Origin: Rhodovarius lipocyclicus
Lineage (GTDB): Bacteria; Pseudomonadota; Alphaproteobacteria; Acetobacterales; Acetobacteraceae
NCBI RefSeq assembly: GCF_009900765.1
Contig: NZ_JAAABL010000002.1
Span: forward strand, 62,001 to 126,000
Length of the DNA: 64,000 nucleotides
Reading direction: 5' to 3'
The first letter of the stretch is position 1, and each line of letters opens with the position of its first letter. Shown here piece after piece: positions 23,651 through 32,677 of the stretch. The notes under the pieces were generated by a model. That model made no database searches and had not been told where the DNA came from. It saw only the letters and a list, made by a program, of their open reading frames with translations. The translations under genes were made by a program, and so were the position numbers.

Positions 23651-24609
23651 GCGGCCAGCCGCCCATGCAGCCCGCCCGGCGGCGCCTCGCCGCCCAGGGC
23701 GCGGGCGATGGTGGTGATGTTGTGGTCCAGCATCCCCTCCAGCGTGCCGGCATAGGTGCCAGGCCGCCCCAGCGAATCGGAATAGAGCAGGCCCCCCAGC
23801 ACCACCCGGTGGCCGCGCGCAGCCGCCCCCTCGATCAGCGCGCGCATGGCGCGGTCGGGCACCGAGGCCTCGGCGAAGACGGCCGGGACGCGGCGCGCGA
23901 CGATCAACGCCACCAGCTGCTCGATGCGTTGCAGGGAGGCCTCCGACTCGGTGGACAGGCCCTGGATGCTTTCCACCTCGATCCCGTGGCGCCGGCCGAA
24001 ATAGCCGAAGGCATCATGCGCCGTGACCAGCACGCGGCGGCCGGCGGGCAGCGGGGCCAGGGCGGTGGCGGCGTAGTCGTGCAGGCGGCGCATCCGCGCC
24101 TGGTATTCCGCCAGGCGCCCGGCCAGCGGCGCGCCGGGCAGCAGCGGCGCCAGCGCCGGCACCAGGCTGGCCGCGGCCTGTGCCCACAGCAGCGGGTCCA
24201 TCCATATATGAGGGTCCGCGGCATCGGGGAATTCGGGGGCGAAGCGCAGCTCGGCGCGCGGCAGCGACTCGGCCATGGCCAGCACGCGGCGCCCGGAGCG
24301 GGCCAGGCGCTGCAGCACCTCATCCATCCGCCCTTCCAGCCGCAGGCCGTTCAGCACCACCAGGTCGGCGGCCAGCAGCCGGGCCGTGTCGGCGCGGGTG
24401 GGGCGATACAGGTGGGGGTCCGTGCCCTCGCCCATCAGGCTTTCCACCTGGGCGGCGGGCAGGGCCAGGGCCGACACGGCATCGGCCAGCATGGCCGTGG
24501 TGGCCAGGATGCGCACCCGGCCCTGGGCGCTGGCGGGCCCGGCCAGCAGCGCCCCCGCCAGCGCGCGGCGCGGCAGGCTGGAAGCCCCTATGCCTGAATA
24601 GCTATTCAC
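23647..24609 (-). CDS. metal ABC transporter substrate-binding protein (TroA/ZnuA family)
   Basis: A 320-residue periplasmic cluster A-I binding protein. A signal peptide (SSLPRRALAGALLAGPASA) is followed by ligand segments DPHLYRP (His), DPHIWMDP (His), QGLSTESEAS and SDSLG (Asp). At the position where TroA has His (SEASAH), this protein reads SEASLQ, so one usual ligand may be replaced. There is no His-rich loop, unlike ZnuA. The only start giving a proper signal is GTG at 24609, whose codon lies against a perfect palindrome; an ATG at 24645 is an alternative. First gene of the importer operon. Confidence 0.88.
   Translation of the reverse strand: MNSYSGIGASSLPRRALAGALLAGPASAQGRVRILATTAMLADAVSALALPAAQVESLMGEGTDPHLYRPTRADTARLLAADLVVLNGLRLEGRMDEVLQRLARSGRRVLAMAESLPRAELRFAPEFPDAADPHIWMDPLLWAQAAASLVPALAPLLPGAPLAGRLAEYQARMRRLHDYAATALAPLPAGRRVLVTAHDAFGYFGRRHGIEVESIQGLSTESEASLQRIEQLVALIVARRVPAVFAEASVPDRAMRALIEGAAARGHRVVLGGLLYSDSLGRPGTYAGTLEGMLDHNITTIARALGGEAPPGGLHGRLAA
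24595..24608. promoter_or_regulatory. SmtB/ArsR-type operator, perfect palindrome
   Basis: TGAATA-GC-TATTCA is a perfect 6-2-6 palindrome in the gap between the metal importer and the divergent ArsR gene, overlapping the importer's GTG start. ArsR/SmtB zinc sensors bind 6-2-6 cores of this form; the SmtB site core is TGAACA-GT-TATTCA. A second inverted repeat, TGCATT-8 bp-AATGCA, lies at 24641-24660. Binding by the adjacent regulator is inferred. Confidence 0.65.
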
Positions 24610-24726
24610 GTCTTCAGATTTTCCCGGATTTTCAAGGACTTGCATTTGAGTGTGAATGCAGAATTCCTGCCCGTCCAGGCGGATCGGCGCTGGACGCGGG
24701 CGTCGCAACCACGGATGCTGTGTTAC

Positions 24727-25047
24727 ATGCCCCTTCCCGCGCGGATCCCCGAAGACCAGGTTGTCGAACTGGCGGAAATGTTCCGCCTCATGAGCGATCC
24801 CACACGGCTGAAGATCATCCTGGCTTGCCTGGATGCTCCGGCGGCGGTGGGGGAAATGGCGGAAAGGCTCGGGATTTCCGGCAGCCTCGTCTCCCACCAC
24901 CTGCGGCTGCTGCGCGCGGCGCGGCTGTTGCAGGCGGACCGGCGCGGGCGGCAGGTGTTCTATGTGGTTGGCGACCCGCATATCCGCTCCATGCTGGCGG
25001 ATATGGTGGACCATGTGGCCGAGGGCGACGCCGAGGTGGAGGCCTGA
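24727..25047 (+). CDS. ArsR/SmtB-family metal-sensing transcriptional regulator
   Basis: A 106-residue winged-helix repressor. The recognition helix region reads GISGSLVSHHLRLLRAARLL and the wing DRRGRQVFYVV. The alpha-5 zinc site of SmtB (Asp, +2 His, +13 His, +16 Glu) is reproduced exactly by Asp83, His85, His96 and Glu99. The alpha-3N Cys-x-Cys site is absent, so it should be an alpha-5-type Zn sensor. It is divergent from the importer operon, with a SmtB-like operator between. Start: ATG 24727; ATG 24715 would add four residues. Neither has a strong ribosome site. Confidence 0.9.
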   Translation: MPLPARIPEDQVVELAEMFRLMSDPTRLKIILACLDAPAAVGEMAERLGISGSLVSHHLRLLRAARLLQADRRGRQVFYVVGDPHIRSMLADMVDHVAEGDAEVEA

Positions 25048-25185
25048 AAAGGGCGTCTCCTGAAACCTCTGACAGTTACAGGCCAATGCCTTGTCCGGCC
25101 GCCGCGCTGCGACTATGGTCCGGCCGGAAGCCCTCGTCCTTGATGGGGGTCAAGGCGTGCGCACTTTTGTGGGGACTGTGCCGGT

Positions 25186-26079
25186 ATGCGAAGCGGAATG
25201 CGCGGATTGTTTGTCGGGATGATGGCGCTGGCCGCGCTGCTGGTCTCAGGGGCGGCTTTCGCCTCCGAAACCACGCTGGGCGCGCCCGTCCCCTGGGGCA
25301 TGGGCCTGCAGGCTGCCGGTGGCGTCATCAAGGAACGGATCCATGATCTGAACCAGATGGTGTTCTGGATCATCGTGGTCATCACCATCTTCGTCGGCCT
25401 GCTGCTGGCCTGGGTGGTGTTCCGCTACAATGCGAAGTCCAACCCGGTGCCCAGCACCACCAGCCACCACACGGGCCTTGAGATCGCCTGGACCCTGGCG
25501 CCGGTGCTGATCCTGCTGGTGATCGCCATCCCGTCCTTCCGCCTCGTCTACTTCGAGGACCGGACGCGTGAGGCCGACATCACCATCCAGGTGCAGGGCC
25601 GCCAGTGGTACTGGAACTACGCCTTCCCGGACAATGGCGGCTTCAACTACGACAGCCGCCCGATCGACGCGGCCGACATCCGCGGCGACCAGCTGCGCAA
25701 CCTGTCGGTGGATGAGCCCCTGGTGATCCCGGCCGGCGCCAATGTGCGCGTCATCACCCAGGGCGTGGACGTGATCCACTCCTTCTTCGTGCCCTCGCTG
25801 GGCGTGCAGCGCTACGCTATCCCCGGCCGCACGATCGAGACCTGGTTCCGCGCCGAACGCCCGGGCACCTATTACGGCCAGTGCAACCAGATCTGCGGCG
25901 TGAACCACTGGAACATGCCCATCGAGGTCCGCGCCGTGCCGCGCGCCGAATTCGAAACCTGGGTGGCCAGCGCCCGCCAGCGCTTCGCCAGCACCATGCC
26001 CGCTTCCGAGCAGGCCGTGGCCGCCGCCCCCGCCGCTCCGGCTGATGCCGGCGCCCTCACCATCGCCGAACTGCGCTAA
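25186..26079 (+). CDS. coxB: cytochrome c oxidase subunit II
   Basis: CuA-bearing subunit of the aa3-type terminal oxidase. A signal peptide ([23 protein letters not shown]) is followed by two TM helices (about 50-75 and 95-115) and a periplasmic cupredoxin domain. The CuA ligands are present in [26 protein letters not shown] (both Cys, His and Met), and [10 protein letters not shown] is the electron-entry aromatic patch. 297 residues. The ATG at 25186 is used; 25198 is an alternative. First gene of the cox operon, 20 bp before coxA. Confidence 0.96.
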   Translation: MRSGMRGLFVGMMALAALLVSGAAFASETTLGAPVPWGMGLQAAGGVIKERIHDLNQMVFWIIVVITIFVGLLLAWVVFRYNAKSNPVPSTTSHHTGLEIAWTLAPVLILLVIAIPSFRLVYFEDRTREADITIQVQGRQWYWNYAFPDNGGFNYDSRPIDAADIRGDQLRNLSVDEPLVIPAGANVRVITQGVDVIHSFFVPSLGVQRYAIPGRTIETWFRAERPGTYYGQCNQICGVNHWNMPIEVRAVPRAEFETWVASARQRFASTMPASEQAVAAAPAAPADAGALTIAELR

Positions 26080-26099
26080 GAGAAGAGAGGCAAGGGACC

Positions 26100-27683
26100 A
26101 TGGCCGACGCCGCCCACGCTGACCATCACGACCACACGCCCGGCTTTGTGTCGCGCTGGTTCTTCAGCACGAACCACAAGGACATCGGCACGCTTTATAT
26201 CCTGTTCGCGCTGGTTTCCGCGATCGTGGGTATCGGGCTGTCGCTGCTGATGCGCCTGGAGCTCGCGCATCCCGGCATGCAGTATTTCGCCGACGGCCAG
26301 ATGTGGAACGTCGCGGTCACCGCCCATGGCGTGGTGATGGTGTTCTACGTCGTCATGCCCGCGCTGATCGGTGGCTTCGGCAACTGGTTCGTGCCGATCA
26401 TGATCGGCGCGCCGGACATGGCCTTCCCTCGCCTGAACAACATCAGCTTCTGGCTGATGGTGCCGGCCCTGGCGCTGACCGTGGCCAGCCTGTTCGTCGG
26501 CGGCGCCGGCACGGGCTGGACGCTGTATCCGCCCCTGTCCGACATCCAGTATCAGCCGAGCGCGGGCGTCGACATGGCGCTGTTCGGCCTGCATCTGGCG
26601 GGCGCCAGCTCCATCCTGGGCGCGGCCAACTTCATCACCACCATCTTCAACATGCGCGCCCCGGGCATGACGCTGCACAAGATGCCGCTGTTCGTGTGGT
26701 CCATGCTGGTCACGGCCTTCCTGCTGCTGCTGTCGGTGCCGGTGCTGGGTGGTGCGATCACCATGCTGATCACGGACCGCAACTTCGGCACGGCCTTCTT
26801 CAAGCCGGCCGGCGGCGGTGACCCGGTGCTGTTCCAGCACCTGTTCTGGTTCTTCGGCCACCCCGAAGTGTACATCATGATCCTGCCGGCCTTCGGCATC
26901 GTCAGCCACGTGATCTCCACCTTCTCCAAGAAGCCGGTGTTCGGCTACCTGGGCATGGCCTACGCCATGGTGGCCATCGGTGTGGTCGGCTTCATCGTGT
27001 GGGCGCACCACATGTACCAGTCGGGCATCAGCGTCGACACGCGCGCCTACTTCATGGCGGCGACGATGGTGATCGCGGTGCCGACGGGCGTGAAGATCTT
27101 CTCCTGGATCGCCACCATGTGGGGCGGGTCCATGAAGTTCGACACGCCGATGCTGTTCGCGCTCGGCTTCATCTTCCTGTTCACCGTGGGTGGCGTGACG
27201 GGCGTGGTGCTGGCCAATGCCTCCATCACCCAGATCCTGCACAACACCTATTACGTGGTGGCGCACTTCCACTACGTGCTGTCGCTGGGCGCGGTGTTCG
27301 GCATCTATGCCGGCATCTACTACTGGCTGGGCAAGATGTCCGGCTATCAGTACCCGGAGACGCTGGGCAAGATTCACTTCTACCTGACCTTCGTCGGCGT
27401 GAACCTGACCTTCTTCCCCATGCACTTCCTGGGCAACCAGGGCATGCCGCGCCGCTATCCGGACTATGCCGACGCGCATTCGGGCTGGAACCTGGTGGCC
27501 TCGATCGGCAGCTACATCTCCGTCGCCAGCCTGGTGTTCTTCTTCTACGTGCTGTTCGTGACCTTCACGAAGCGCCAGAAGGCGGCCGCCAACCCCTGGG
27601 GTGAAGGTGCGACGACGCTGGAGTGGCAGGTGTCCTCCCCGCCGCCGTTCCACACCTTCGAAGAACTGCCCCGGATCCGCTAA
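26100..27683 (+). CDS. coxA: cytochrome c oxidase subunit I
   Basis: Catalytic 12-TM subunit carrying heme a, heme a3 and CuB. It opens with [17 protein letters not shown]. The CuB His-Tyr pair region is [19 protein letters not shown], and two further CuB His are in WAHHMYQSG. The heme-ligand His pair is in [10 protein letters not shown], preceded by the K-channel helices. At 527 residues it is a standard aa3-type A-family subunit. AAGAGAGGCAAGGGACC precedes the ATG. Inner membrane; reduces oxygen and pumps protons. Confidence 0.98.
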   Translation: MADAAHADHHDHTPGFVSRWFFSTNHKDIGTLYILFALVSAIVGIGLSLLMRLELAHPGMQYFADGQMWNVAVTAHGVVMVFYVVMPALIGGFGNWFVPIMIGAPDMAFPRLNNISFWLMVPALALTVASLFVGGAGTGWTLYPPLSDIQYQPSAGVDMALFGLHLAGASSILGAANFITTIFNMRAPGMTLHKMPLFVWSMLVTAFLLLLSVPVLGGAITMLITDRNFGTAFFKPAGGGDPVLFQHLFWFFGHPEVYIMILPAFGIVSHVISTFSKKPVFGYLGMAYAMVAIGVVGFIVWAHHMYQSGISVDTRAYFMAATMVIAVPTGVKIFSWIATMWGGSMKFDTPMLFALGFIFLFTVGGVTGVVLANASITQILHNTYYVVAHFHYVLSLGAVFGIYAGIYYWLGKMSGYQYPETLGKIHFYLTFVGVNLTFFPMHFLGNQGMPRRYPDYADAHSGWNLVASIGSYISVASLVFFFYVLFVTFTKRQKAAANPWGEGATTLEWQVSSPPPFHTFEELPRIR

Positions 27684-27692
27684 GGGCCAAAG

Positions 27693-28643
27693 ATGAGCGA
27701 CAGCGCCATCATCGAACAGGCGGGGGGGGCTTCGGCCCCCCTCGATTTGTCTCCGGGGTCGGAGGTGCGGGACTGGTTCACGCTGCTGAAGCCGCGTGTG
27801 CTGAGCCTCGTCGTCTATACCGGCGTGGCGGGGCTGCTGGTGGCACCCGGGCACATGAACCCGGTGCTGGCCTGCACCGCCATCCTGTGCATCGCGCTGG
27901 CCGCGGGTGCGGCGGGCGCCATCAACATGTGGTACGACCGCGACATCGACGCGGTGATGCGCCGCACCGCGAACCGCCCCATCCCGGCCGGGCGGATCGA
28001 GGCGGGCTCGGCGCTGGCCTATGGTGTGGCGCTGTCCTTGTTCTCGGTCGTGGTGATGGGGCTGGCCACCAACTGGCTGGCCGCCGGCGTGCTGACCGGC
28101 TCCATCCTGTTCTACACCGTGATCTACACGGCCTGGCTGAAGCGCCGCACGCCGCAGAACATCGTCATCGGCGGCGCCGCCGGCGCTTTCCCGCCGCTGA
28201 TCGGCTGGGTGGCCGCCACGGGCTCCATCAGCGCCGAGCCGCTGATCCTGTTCGCCATCATCTTCTTCTGGACGCCGCCGCATTTCTGGTCGCTCAGCCT
28301 GTGGGCGCATGCGGATTACGCCCGGGCCGGCGTGCCCATGCTGCCGGTGGTGGCGGGGCCGCGTGAAACCCGCCGCCAGATCGTGCTGTACACCGTGCTG
28401 CTGCTGCCGCTGGCGCCGCTGCCCTGGTTCCTGGGGATGACCGGGCCCGTCTATGGCGTCACCGCCATTGCGCTCGGCCTGTGGTTCCTGCGCCATGCCA
28501 TCGCCGTGCTGCGCGATGCGCAGGATGAGCGCGGGGCCACCCTGAACAACGACGCCGCCGCGCGCCGCTGCTTCAAATATTCGATTTCCTACCTCTTCAT
28601 CCTGTTCGGCGTGCTCGTGCTGGACCATCTGGTGCTGACATGA
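27693..28643 (+). CDS. ctaB: protoheme IX farnesyltransferase (heme O synthase)
   Basis: Makes heme O from heme B and farnesyl diphosphate for the oxidase above. It is a UbiA-type prenyltransferase with nine TM segments. Both Asp-rich motifs are present ([19 protein letters not shown] and the later [14 protein letters not shown] region), with [17 protein letters not shown] at the start of TM1. 316 residues. Nine bases separate it from coxA. Codons 10-17 contain a G/C hairpin with a UUCG loop, encoding GGASAPL, which is outside the conserved core. Confidence 0.96.
   Translation: MSDSAIIEQAGGASAPLDLSPGSEVRDWFTLLKPRVLSLVVYTGVAGLLVAPGHMNPVLACTAILCIALAAGAAGAINMWYDRDIDAVMRRTANRPIPAGRIEAGSALAYGVALSLFSVVVMGLATNWLAAGVLTGSILFYTVIYTAWLKRRTPQNIVIGGAAGAFPPLIGWVAATGSISAEPLILFAIIFFWTPPHFWSLSLWAHADYARAGVPMLPVVAGPRETRRQIVLYTVLLLPLAPLPWFLGMTGPVYGVTAIALGLWFLRHAIAVLRDAQDERGATLNNDAAARRCFKYSISYLFILFGVLVLDHLVLT
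27724..27741 (+). promoter_or_regulatory. intragenic GC hairpin with UUCG loop at start of ctaB
   Basis: GGGGGGC (27724-27730) and GCCCCCC (27735-27741) flank the tetraloop TTCG, inside codons 11-17 of ctaB. Such an extra-stable hairpin near a start codon can limit ribosome or polymerase passage. A comparable hairpin lies at the start of surf1 in the same operon. Confidence 0.5.
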
Positions 28644-28765
28644 ACACGAACGAACAGGAATTCCTCCGCCGCCGGCGGCAGCGCAACTGGGCCATCCTGC
28701 TGGCGCTGCTGGGGTTGGTGGTGCTGTTCTATTTCGTCTCCGTTGCCAGGCTGATGCGGACATGA
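28640..28765 (+). CDS. small membrane protein of the cox operon, 41 residues (CoxF-like position)
   Basis: A 41-residue ORF: a charged N-terminus [16 protein letters not shown], one TM ([19 protein letters not shown]) and a short tail ARLMRT. Its ATG overlaps the ctaB stop (ATGA) and its stop overlaps the ctaG ATG, so it is translationally coupled on both sides. A small single-TM protein between ctaB and ctaG is a recurring feature of alphaproteobacterial cox operons and is linked to oxidase assembly. That function is inferred from position only. Confidence 0.8.
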   Translation: MNTNEQEFLRRRRQRNWAILLALLGLVVLFYFVSVARLMRT

Positions 28766-29400
28766 CGGCGCCCGACGAACTGCGCCGCCGCAACCGGCGC
28801 ACCATGCTGACGGCCATGGGCTTCGTGGGCGTCATGACCGGCGTCGCCTTCGCGGCCGTGCCGCTGTACAACTTGTTCTGCCGTGCCACCGGCTTCAACG
28901 GCACTCCCATGCTGGGCAGTGCGGCGCCCGGCGCCGCCGAGGGCCCGGCGCTGACCATCCGATTCGTGGCGGCCACGCACCCTGACCTGCCCTGGTCCTT
29001 CCGGCCGGAGCAGGTGAGCATGCAGATCCGCCCGGGTGAGGAAGGGGTGGCCTTCTACGCCGCCCGCAACCAGGGCAGCACGCCCGTCACCGGCATCTCG
29101 ACCTATAACGTGACGCCGGAGGTAGTGGGCCGCTATTTCCACAAGACCGCCTGCTTCTGCTTCACCGAGCAGACGCTGGCGCCGGGGCAGAGCGCGGACA
29201 TGCCGCTCTCCTTCTGGGTGGACCCGGCGATGTTCCAGGACATCGACACGCGCACCATCCGCACCATCACCGTCTCCTACACCTTCTTCCGCAGCCTGGA
29301 CGACGCGGAGCGCAGCGGCGCCCTGGCGAATGCGGGCCCGCATGTCGGCCCCGCGCCGGAAGGCATTACCGCGGGCGTGCGCCCCCGAGCCACGCAGTGA
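28762..29400 (+). CDS. ctaG: cytochrome c oxidase assembly protein CtaG/Cox11
   Basis: Membrane-anchored copper chaperone that delivers CuB to subunit I. A short cytoplasmic N-terminus is followed by one TM (MLTAMGFVGVMTGVAFAAVPLY) and a periplasmic Ig-like domain with the invariant copper-binding CFCFTEQ (from KTACFCFTEQTLAPGQ, about residue 130) and MPLSFWVDP. LYNLFCRATGFNGTP after the TM also matches the family. 212 residues. It overlaps the 41-residue gene by 4 bp. Confidence 0.97.
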   Translation: MTAPDELRRRNRRTMLTAMGFVGVMTGVAFAAVPLYNLFCRATGFNGTPMLGSAAPGAAEGPALTIRFVAATHPDLPWSFRPEQVSMQIRPGEEGVAFYAARNQGSTPVTGISTYNVTPEVVGRYFHKTACFCFTEQTLAPGQSADMPLSFWVDPAMFQDIDTRTIRTITVSYTFFRSLDDAERSGALANAGPHVGPAPEGITAGVRPRATQ

Positions 29401-29497
29401 GCATCGGGATGCCACGCAGTGAATTTCGTAATCTTGATTCCGGCCGCGTTTGCGTGGACAAAAGGCCGGAAGCTCTCCCGGGGACCCAGGATCGAGA

Positions 29498-30349
29498 ATG
29501 GCCAGCACTGTGAACACCGCGACGGGCGCTGAACCCGCCCTGCACAAGCACCCCTACCACCTGGTGGACCCCTCCCCCTGGCCGATGCTGGCCAGCTTCG
29601 GGGCGGGCACCCTGCTGCTCGGCATCATCATGTTCGCGCACTACAACATCCACTGGGTGTTGGGCGTGGGCTTCCTGGGCACGGTGATCGTGGCCGCCCT
29701 GTGGTGGCGCGACGTCATCAAGGAATCCCGCACGCCGGGCATGCACACCGCCATCGTGCAGATCGGCATGCGCTACGGCATGATGCTGTTCATCGCCTCC
29801 GAGGTGATGTTCTTCGTGGCCTTCTTCTGGGCCTATTTCCACTTCGCGCTGTATCCGTCCCATGTGTCGGGTTCCACCGCCGCGCTGTGGCCGCCCGCGG
29901 GCATCAAGACCTTCGACCCGTTCAACCTGCCGCTGTTCAACACGCTGCTGCTGCTGCTGTCGGGCTGCACCGTGACCTGGGCGCATTGGGGCGTGCTGCA
30001 CAATGACCGCAAGGCGCTGATCCAGGGCCTGTCGATCACCGTGGCGCTCGGCCTGCTGTTCAGCTGCGTGCAGGCCTATGAATATTCCCAGGCGCCCTTC
30101 GCCTTCAATGGCGGCGGCATCTACTCCTCCACCTTCTTCCTCGCCACCGGCTTCCATGGCTTCCACGTGATCGTGGGCACCGTGTTCCTGGCGGTGTGCC
30201 TGGTGCGCGCCATCAAGGGCCACTTCTCCGCCGAGCGGCATTTCGGCTTCGAGGCCGCCGCCTGGTACTGGCACTTCGTGGACGTGGTGTGGCTGTTCCT
30301 GTTCGTGTCCATCTACATCTTCGGCGCGGGCGAAATCGCGCATCACTGA
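29498..30349 (+). CDS. coxC: cytochrome c oxidase subunit III
   Basis: Seven-TM structural subunit of the aa3 oxidase that supports proton uptake and stability. [14 protein letters not shown] opens the protein, [25 protein letters not shown] carries the conserved Glu of TM3, and [22 protein letters not shown] closes it, all hallmark segments. 283 residues. The ATG at 29498 ([10 protein letters not shown]) follows CAGGATCGAGA, and an upstream TTG in frame is less likely. A 97-bp gap separates it from ctaG. Confidence 0.97.
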   Translation: MASTVNTATGAEPALHKHPYHLVDPSPWPMLASFGAGTLLLGIIMFAHYNIHWVLGVGFLGTVIVAALWWRDVIKESRTPGMHTAIVQIGMRYGMMLFIASEVMFFVAFFWAYFHFALYPSHVSGSTAALWPPAGIKTFDPFNLPLFNTLLLLLSGCTVTWAHWGVLHNDRKALIQGLSITVALGLLFSCVQAYEYSQAPFAFNGGGIYSSTFFLATGFHGFHVIVGTVFLAVCLVRAIKGHFSAERHFGFEAAAWYWHFVDVVWLFLFVSIYIFGAGEIAHH

Positions 30350-30413
30350 TATCCGCCCGGCCTGATGGCCGGGCTGCCCGCCCGGCCGGGTAACCCGGCA
30401 AGTGGAGCGCAGC

Positions 30414-31169
30414 ATGAATGACCAACCGGAACTGAAAGGGGGGCCCAGCGCCCCCCTTTTGCATTGGCAGCGCATCATCCTGCCCAGCTTCGCGGCCCTG
30501 CCGGTGCTGGCCATCCTGCTCGGCCTCGGCCTGTGGCAGATGCGGCGGCTGGAATGGAAGAACGCCATCCTGGACAGCCTGGCCGCCGCCCAGGCCGCCC
30601 CCCCGGTGCCTGCCGGCGCCAGCGCCGCGCCCTTCACCCACATCTCCGCCACCGGCCGCTTCCGCCATGACCAGGAGATCATCCTGGGCGCCGAGGTGCG
30701 CGGCACCGTGCTGGGCGCCGACCTGATCACCCCGCTGGAGCGCGAGGGCCTGCCGCCCCTGCTGGTCGATCGCGGCTGGGTGCCGCAGACCCGCCAGGGC
30801 GTGGAGCGCCCGGAGGGCACCGTCACCGTCACCGGCTGGGCCCGCCCTTCGGAGCGCGGGGGCATGCTCTCGGCCAGCGACAGCCCGGCGACGCGGCAGT
30901 TCTTCAACTTCGACATCCCGGCGATGGGGGCGGCACTGGGCATCGCGCCCGCGCCCTTCGGGCTGGTGGTGGTGGGGCAGGGCGCGGCCCGCCCGGCGGG
31001 CGTGCTGGGCGCCGGCCCCGCGGCCCATCAGGGCGCCGTGCCCGACCCCGCGCGGGGCTTCCCCCAGCCCGACAACCCGCATCTGGGCTATGCCATCACC
31101 TGGTTCAGCCTGGCGCTGGTGTGGTGCGCGGTGTTCGGCGTGTGGGCCTGGCGGCGTATCCGCGACTAG
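30414..31169 (+). CDS. surf1: SURF1-family oxidase assembly protein
   Basis: Inner-membrane assembly factor that aids heme a insertion into subunit I. Two TMs flank a periplasmic domain: LPSFAALPVLAILLGLGLWQMRRLEWK at the N-terminus and NPHLGYAITWFSLALVWCAVFGV at the C-terminus. LLVDRGWVPQ and the NPHLGYAITWF segment are family signatures. 251 residues. GTGGAGCGCAGC precedes the ATG at 30414. There is no DUF983 gene between coxC and surf1, unlike many relatives. A 10-bp G/C hairpin sits in codons 8-16. Confidence 0.94.
   Translation: MNDQPELKGGPSAPLLHWQRIILPSFAALPVLAILLGLGLWQMRRLEWKNAILDSLAAAQAAPPVPAGASAAPFTHISATGRFRHDQEIILGAEVRGTVLGADLITPLEREGLPPLLVDRGWVPQTRQGVERPEGTVTVTGWARPSERGGMLSASDSPATRQFFNFDIPAMGAALGIAPAPFGLVVVGQGAARPAGVLGAGPAAHQGAVPDPARGFPQPDNPHLGYAITWFSLALVWCAVFGVWAWRRIRD
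30435..30459 (+). promoter_or_regulatory. intragenic GC hairpin at start of surf1
   Basis: Perfect arms AAAGGGGGGC (30435-30444) and GCCCCCCTTT (30450-30459) with a five-base loop, ending in CTTTT. It looks like an intrinsic terminator placed inside codons 8-16 of surf1. It encodes GGPSAPL, almost the same peptide as the ctaB hairpin, so attenuation within the operon is possible. Confidence 0.5.
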
Positions 31170-31192
31170 CGGGCTTTGCTACACCACCCCGC

Positions 31193-32674
31193 ATGACCGC
31201 CGCCTATGACCGCCTGAAAACCCGCTTCGCCCGCATCGCCGCCCTGGGCGAGGCCAGCGCCATGCTCGGCTGGGATGCCTCGGCCATGATGCCCCCGGGC
31301 GGCGGTGCCGCGCGCGGCGAGCAATTGGCCACCATCGCGGGCCTGTGCCATGAGCTGCTGACCGCCCCCGAAGTGGCCGACGACCTGGCTGCCGCCTCCG
31401 CCACGGGCGAGTGGGACAGCGCCAACCTCGACCTGATGCGCCGCGCCCACACCCGCGCCACCGCCCTGCCGACCTCGCTGGTCGAGGCGACCACCCGCGC
31501 CAATTCCGCCTGCGAGAAGATCTGGCGCGAGGCCCGCCGCACCAGCGATTTCGCCCTGGTCCGCCCGGCGCTGGAGGAGGTGGTGCGCTTGCAGCGCGAA
31601 ACCGCGACCGCCCTGGCGCCCGCCCTCGGCCTCAGCCCCTATGACGCGCTGATGGACGGCTTCCAGCGCGGCGTCACGGCCGCCGAGGTGGAACCCATCT
31701 TCGCGGCCTATGAGACTTTCCTGGCCCATGCCCTGCCGCGCGCCGAGGAGATCCAGGCCCGGCGCGGCCACGCCACCCCGTTGCCCGGCCCCTTCCCGGT
31801 CGCCACCCAGCGCGACCTGGCCCGCCGCATGTCCCTGCGCATGGGGCTGGAGGCGGAGCACTCCCGCCTGGACGAATCGCTGCACCCGTTCTGCGGCGGC
31901 ACGCCGACCGATGTGCGCATCACCACCCGCTATCGTGAGGACGATGCCGCCCAGGCCCTGCTGGGCGTGCTGCATGAGACCGGCCACGCCCTGTATGAGC
32001 GCGGCCTGCCCACCGCCTATGCCCTGCAACCGGTCGGCGAGGCCGCCGGCATGGCCGCGCATGAAAGCCAGTCCCTGATCATCGAGATGCAAACCTGCCG
32101 CTCCGATGCCTATCTGGCGTTCCTGGGGCGGGAGCTGCACGCGGCCTTCGGCGGCCCCGCCGCGCCCTATGCGGCGGACAATCTCGGCAAGCTCTGGCGC
32201 CATGTGGAGCGCGGCTTCATCCGCGTGGACGCCGATGAGATCACCTATCCCGCCCACATCATCCTGCGCTTCCGCATGGAGCGCGCGCTGATCGCGGGCG
32301 ATCTGGCCGTGGCCGACATCCCCGGCGCCTGGAATGAGGGGCTGCACCGGCTGCTGGGCATCACGCCCCCGGACGACGCGCGCGGTTGCCTGCAGGACAT
32401 CCACTGGCATGACGGCGCCTTCGGCTATTTCCCCAGCTACACGCTGGGTGCCATGGCCGCCGCCCAGCTGATGCGCGCCGCCCGCCTCGCCATCCCCGAC
32501 CTCGACACCCGGCTGGAGCAGGGCGACGCCTCCGCCCTGATCGCCTGGCTGCGCACCCATGTGCACAGCCAGGGCAGCCGCCTGGGCTTCCAGGACCTGC
32601 TGCGCGCCGCCACCGGCAAGCCGCTGGACCCCGCCGATTTCCAGGCCCACCTCACCGCCCGTTATCTGGACTGA
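31193..32674 (+). CDS. carboxypeptidase M32
   Basis: Cytosolic zinc metallocarboxypeptidase of family M32, releasing C-terminal residues with broad specificity. The HExxH zinc site is LHETGHALYERG (His261, Glu262, His265), followed by the downstream Glu ligand in AAHESQSLIIE. The family motifs DVRITTRY before it and HGTP-like GGTPTDVR are present. 493 residues, normal. The ATG at 31193 begins MTAAYDRLK, where family homology starts, but no clear ribosome site is visible. It lies 23 bp after surf1 and may be read through from the cox operon. Confidence 0.95.
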   Translation: MTAAYDRLKTRFARIAALGEASAMLGWDASAMMPPGGGAARGEQLATIAGLCHELLTAPEVADDLAAASATGEWDSANLDLMRRAHTRATALPTSLVEATTRANSACEKIWREARRTSDFALVRPALEEVVRLQRETATALAPALGLSPYDALMDGFQRGVTAAEVEPIFAAYETFLAHALPRAEEIQARRGHATPLPGPFPVATQRDLARRMSLRMGLEAEHSRLDESLHPFCGGTPTDVRITTRYREDDAAQALLGVLHETGHALYERGLPTAYALQPVGEAAGMAAHESQSLIIEMQTCRSDAYLAFLGRELHAAFGGPAAPYAADNLGKLWRHVERGFIRVDADEITYPAHIILRFRMERALIAGDLAVADIPGAWNEGLHRLLGITPPDDARGCLQDIHWHDGAFGYFPSYTLGAMAAAQLMRAARLAIPDLDTRLEQGDASALIAWLRTHVHSQGSRLGFQDLLRAATGKPLDPADFQAHLTARYLD

Positions 32675-32677
32675 CCG

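Noticed and set aside
26076-29021. Long open frame (about 980 codons) on the reverse strand opposite the cox operon
   Set aside because: It lies fully antisense to coxA, ctaB and ctaG, which have unmistakable family motifs. Its translation is His/Gln/Arg-rich with no recognisable domain, a usual effect of high GC.
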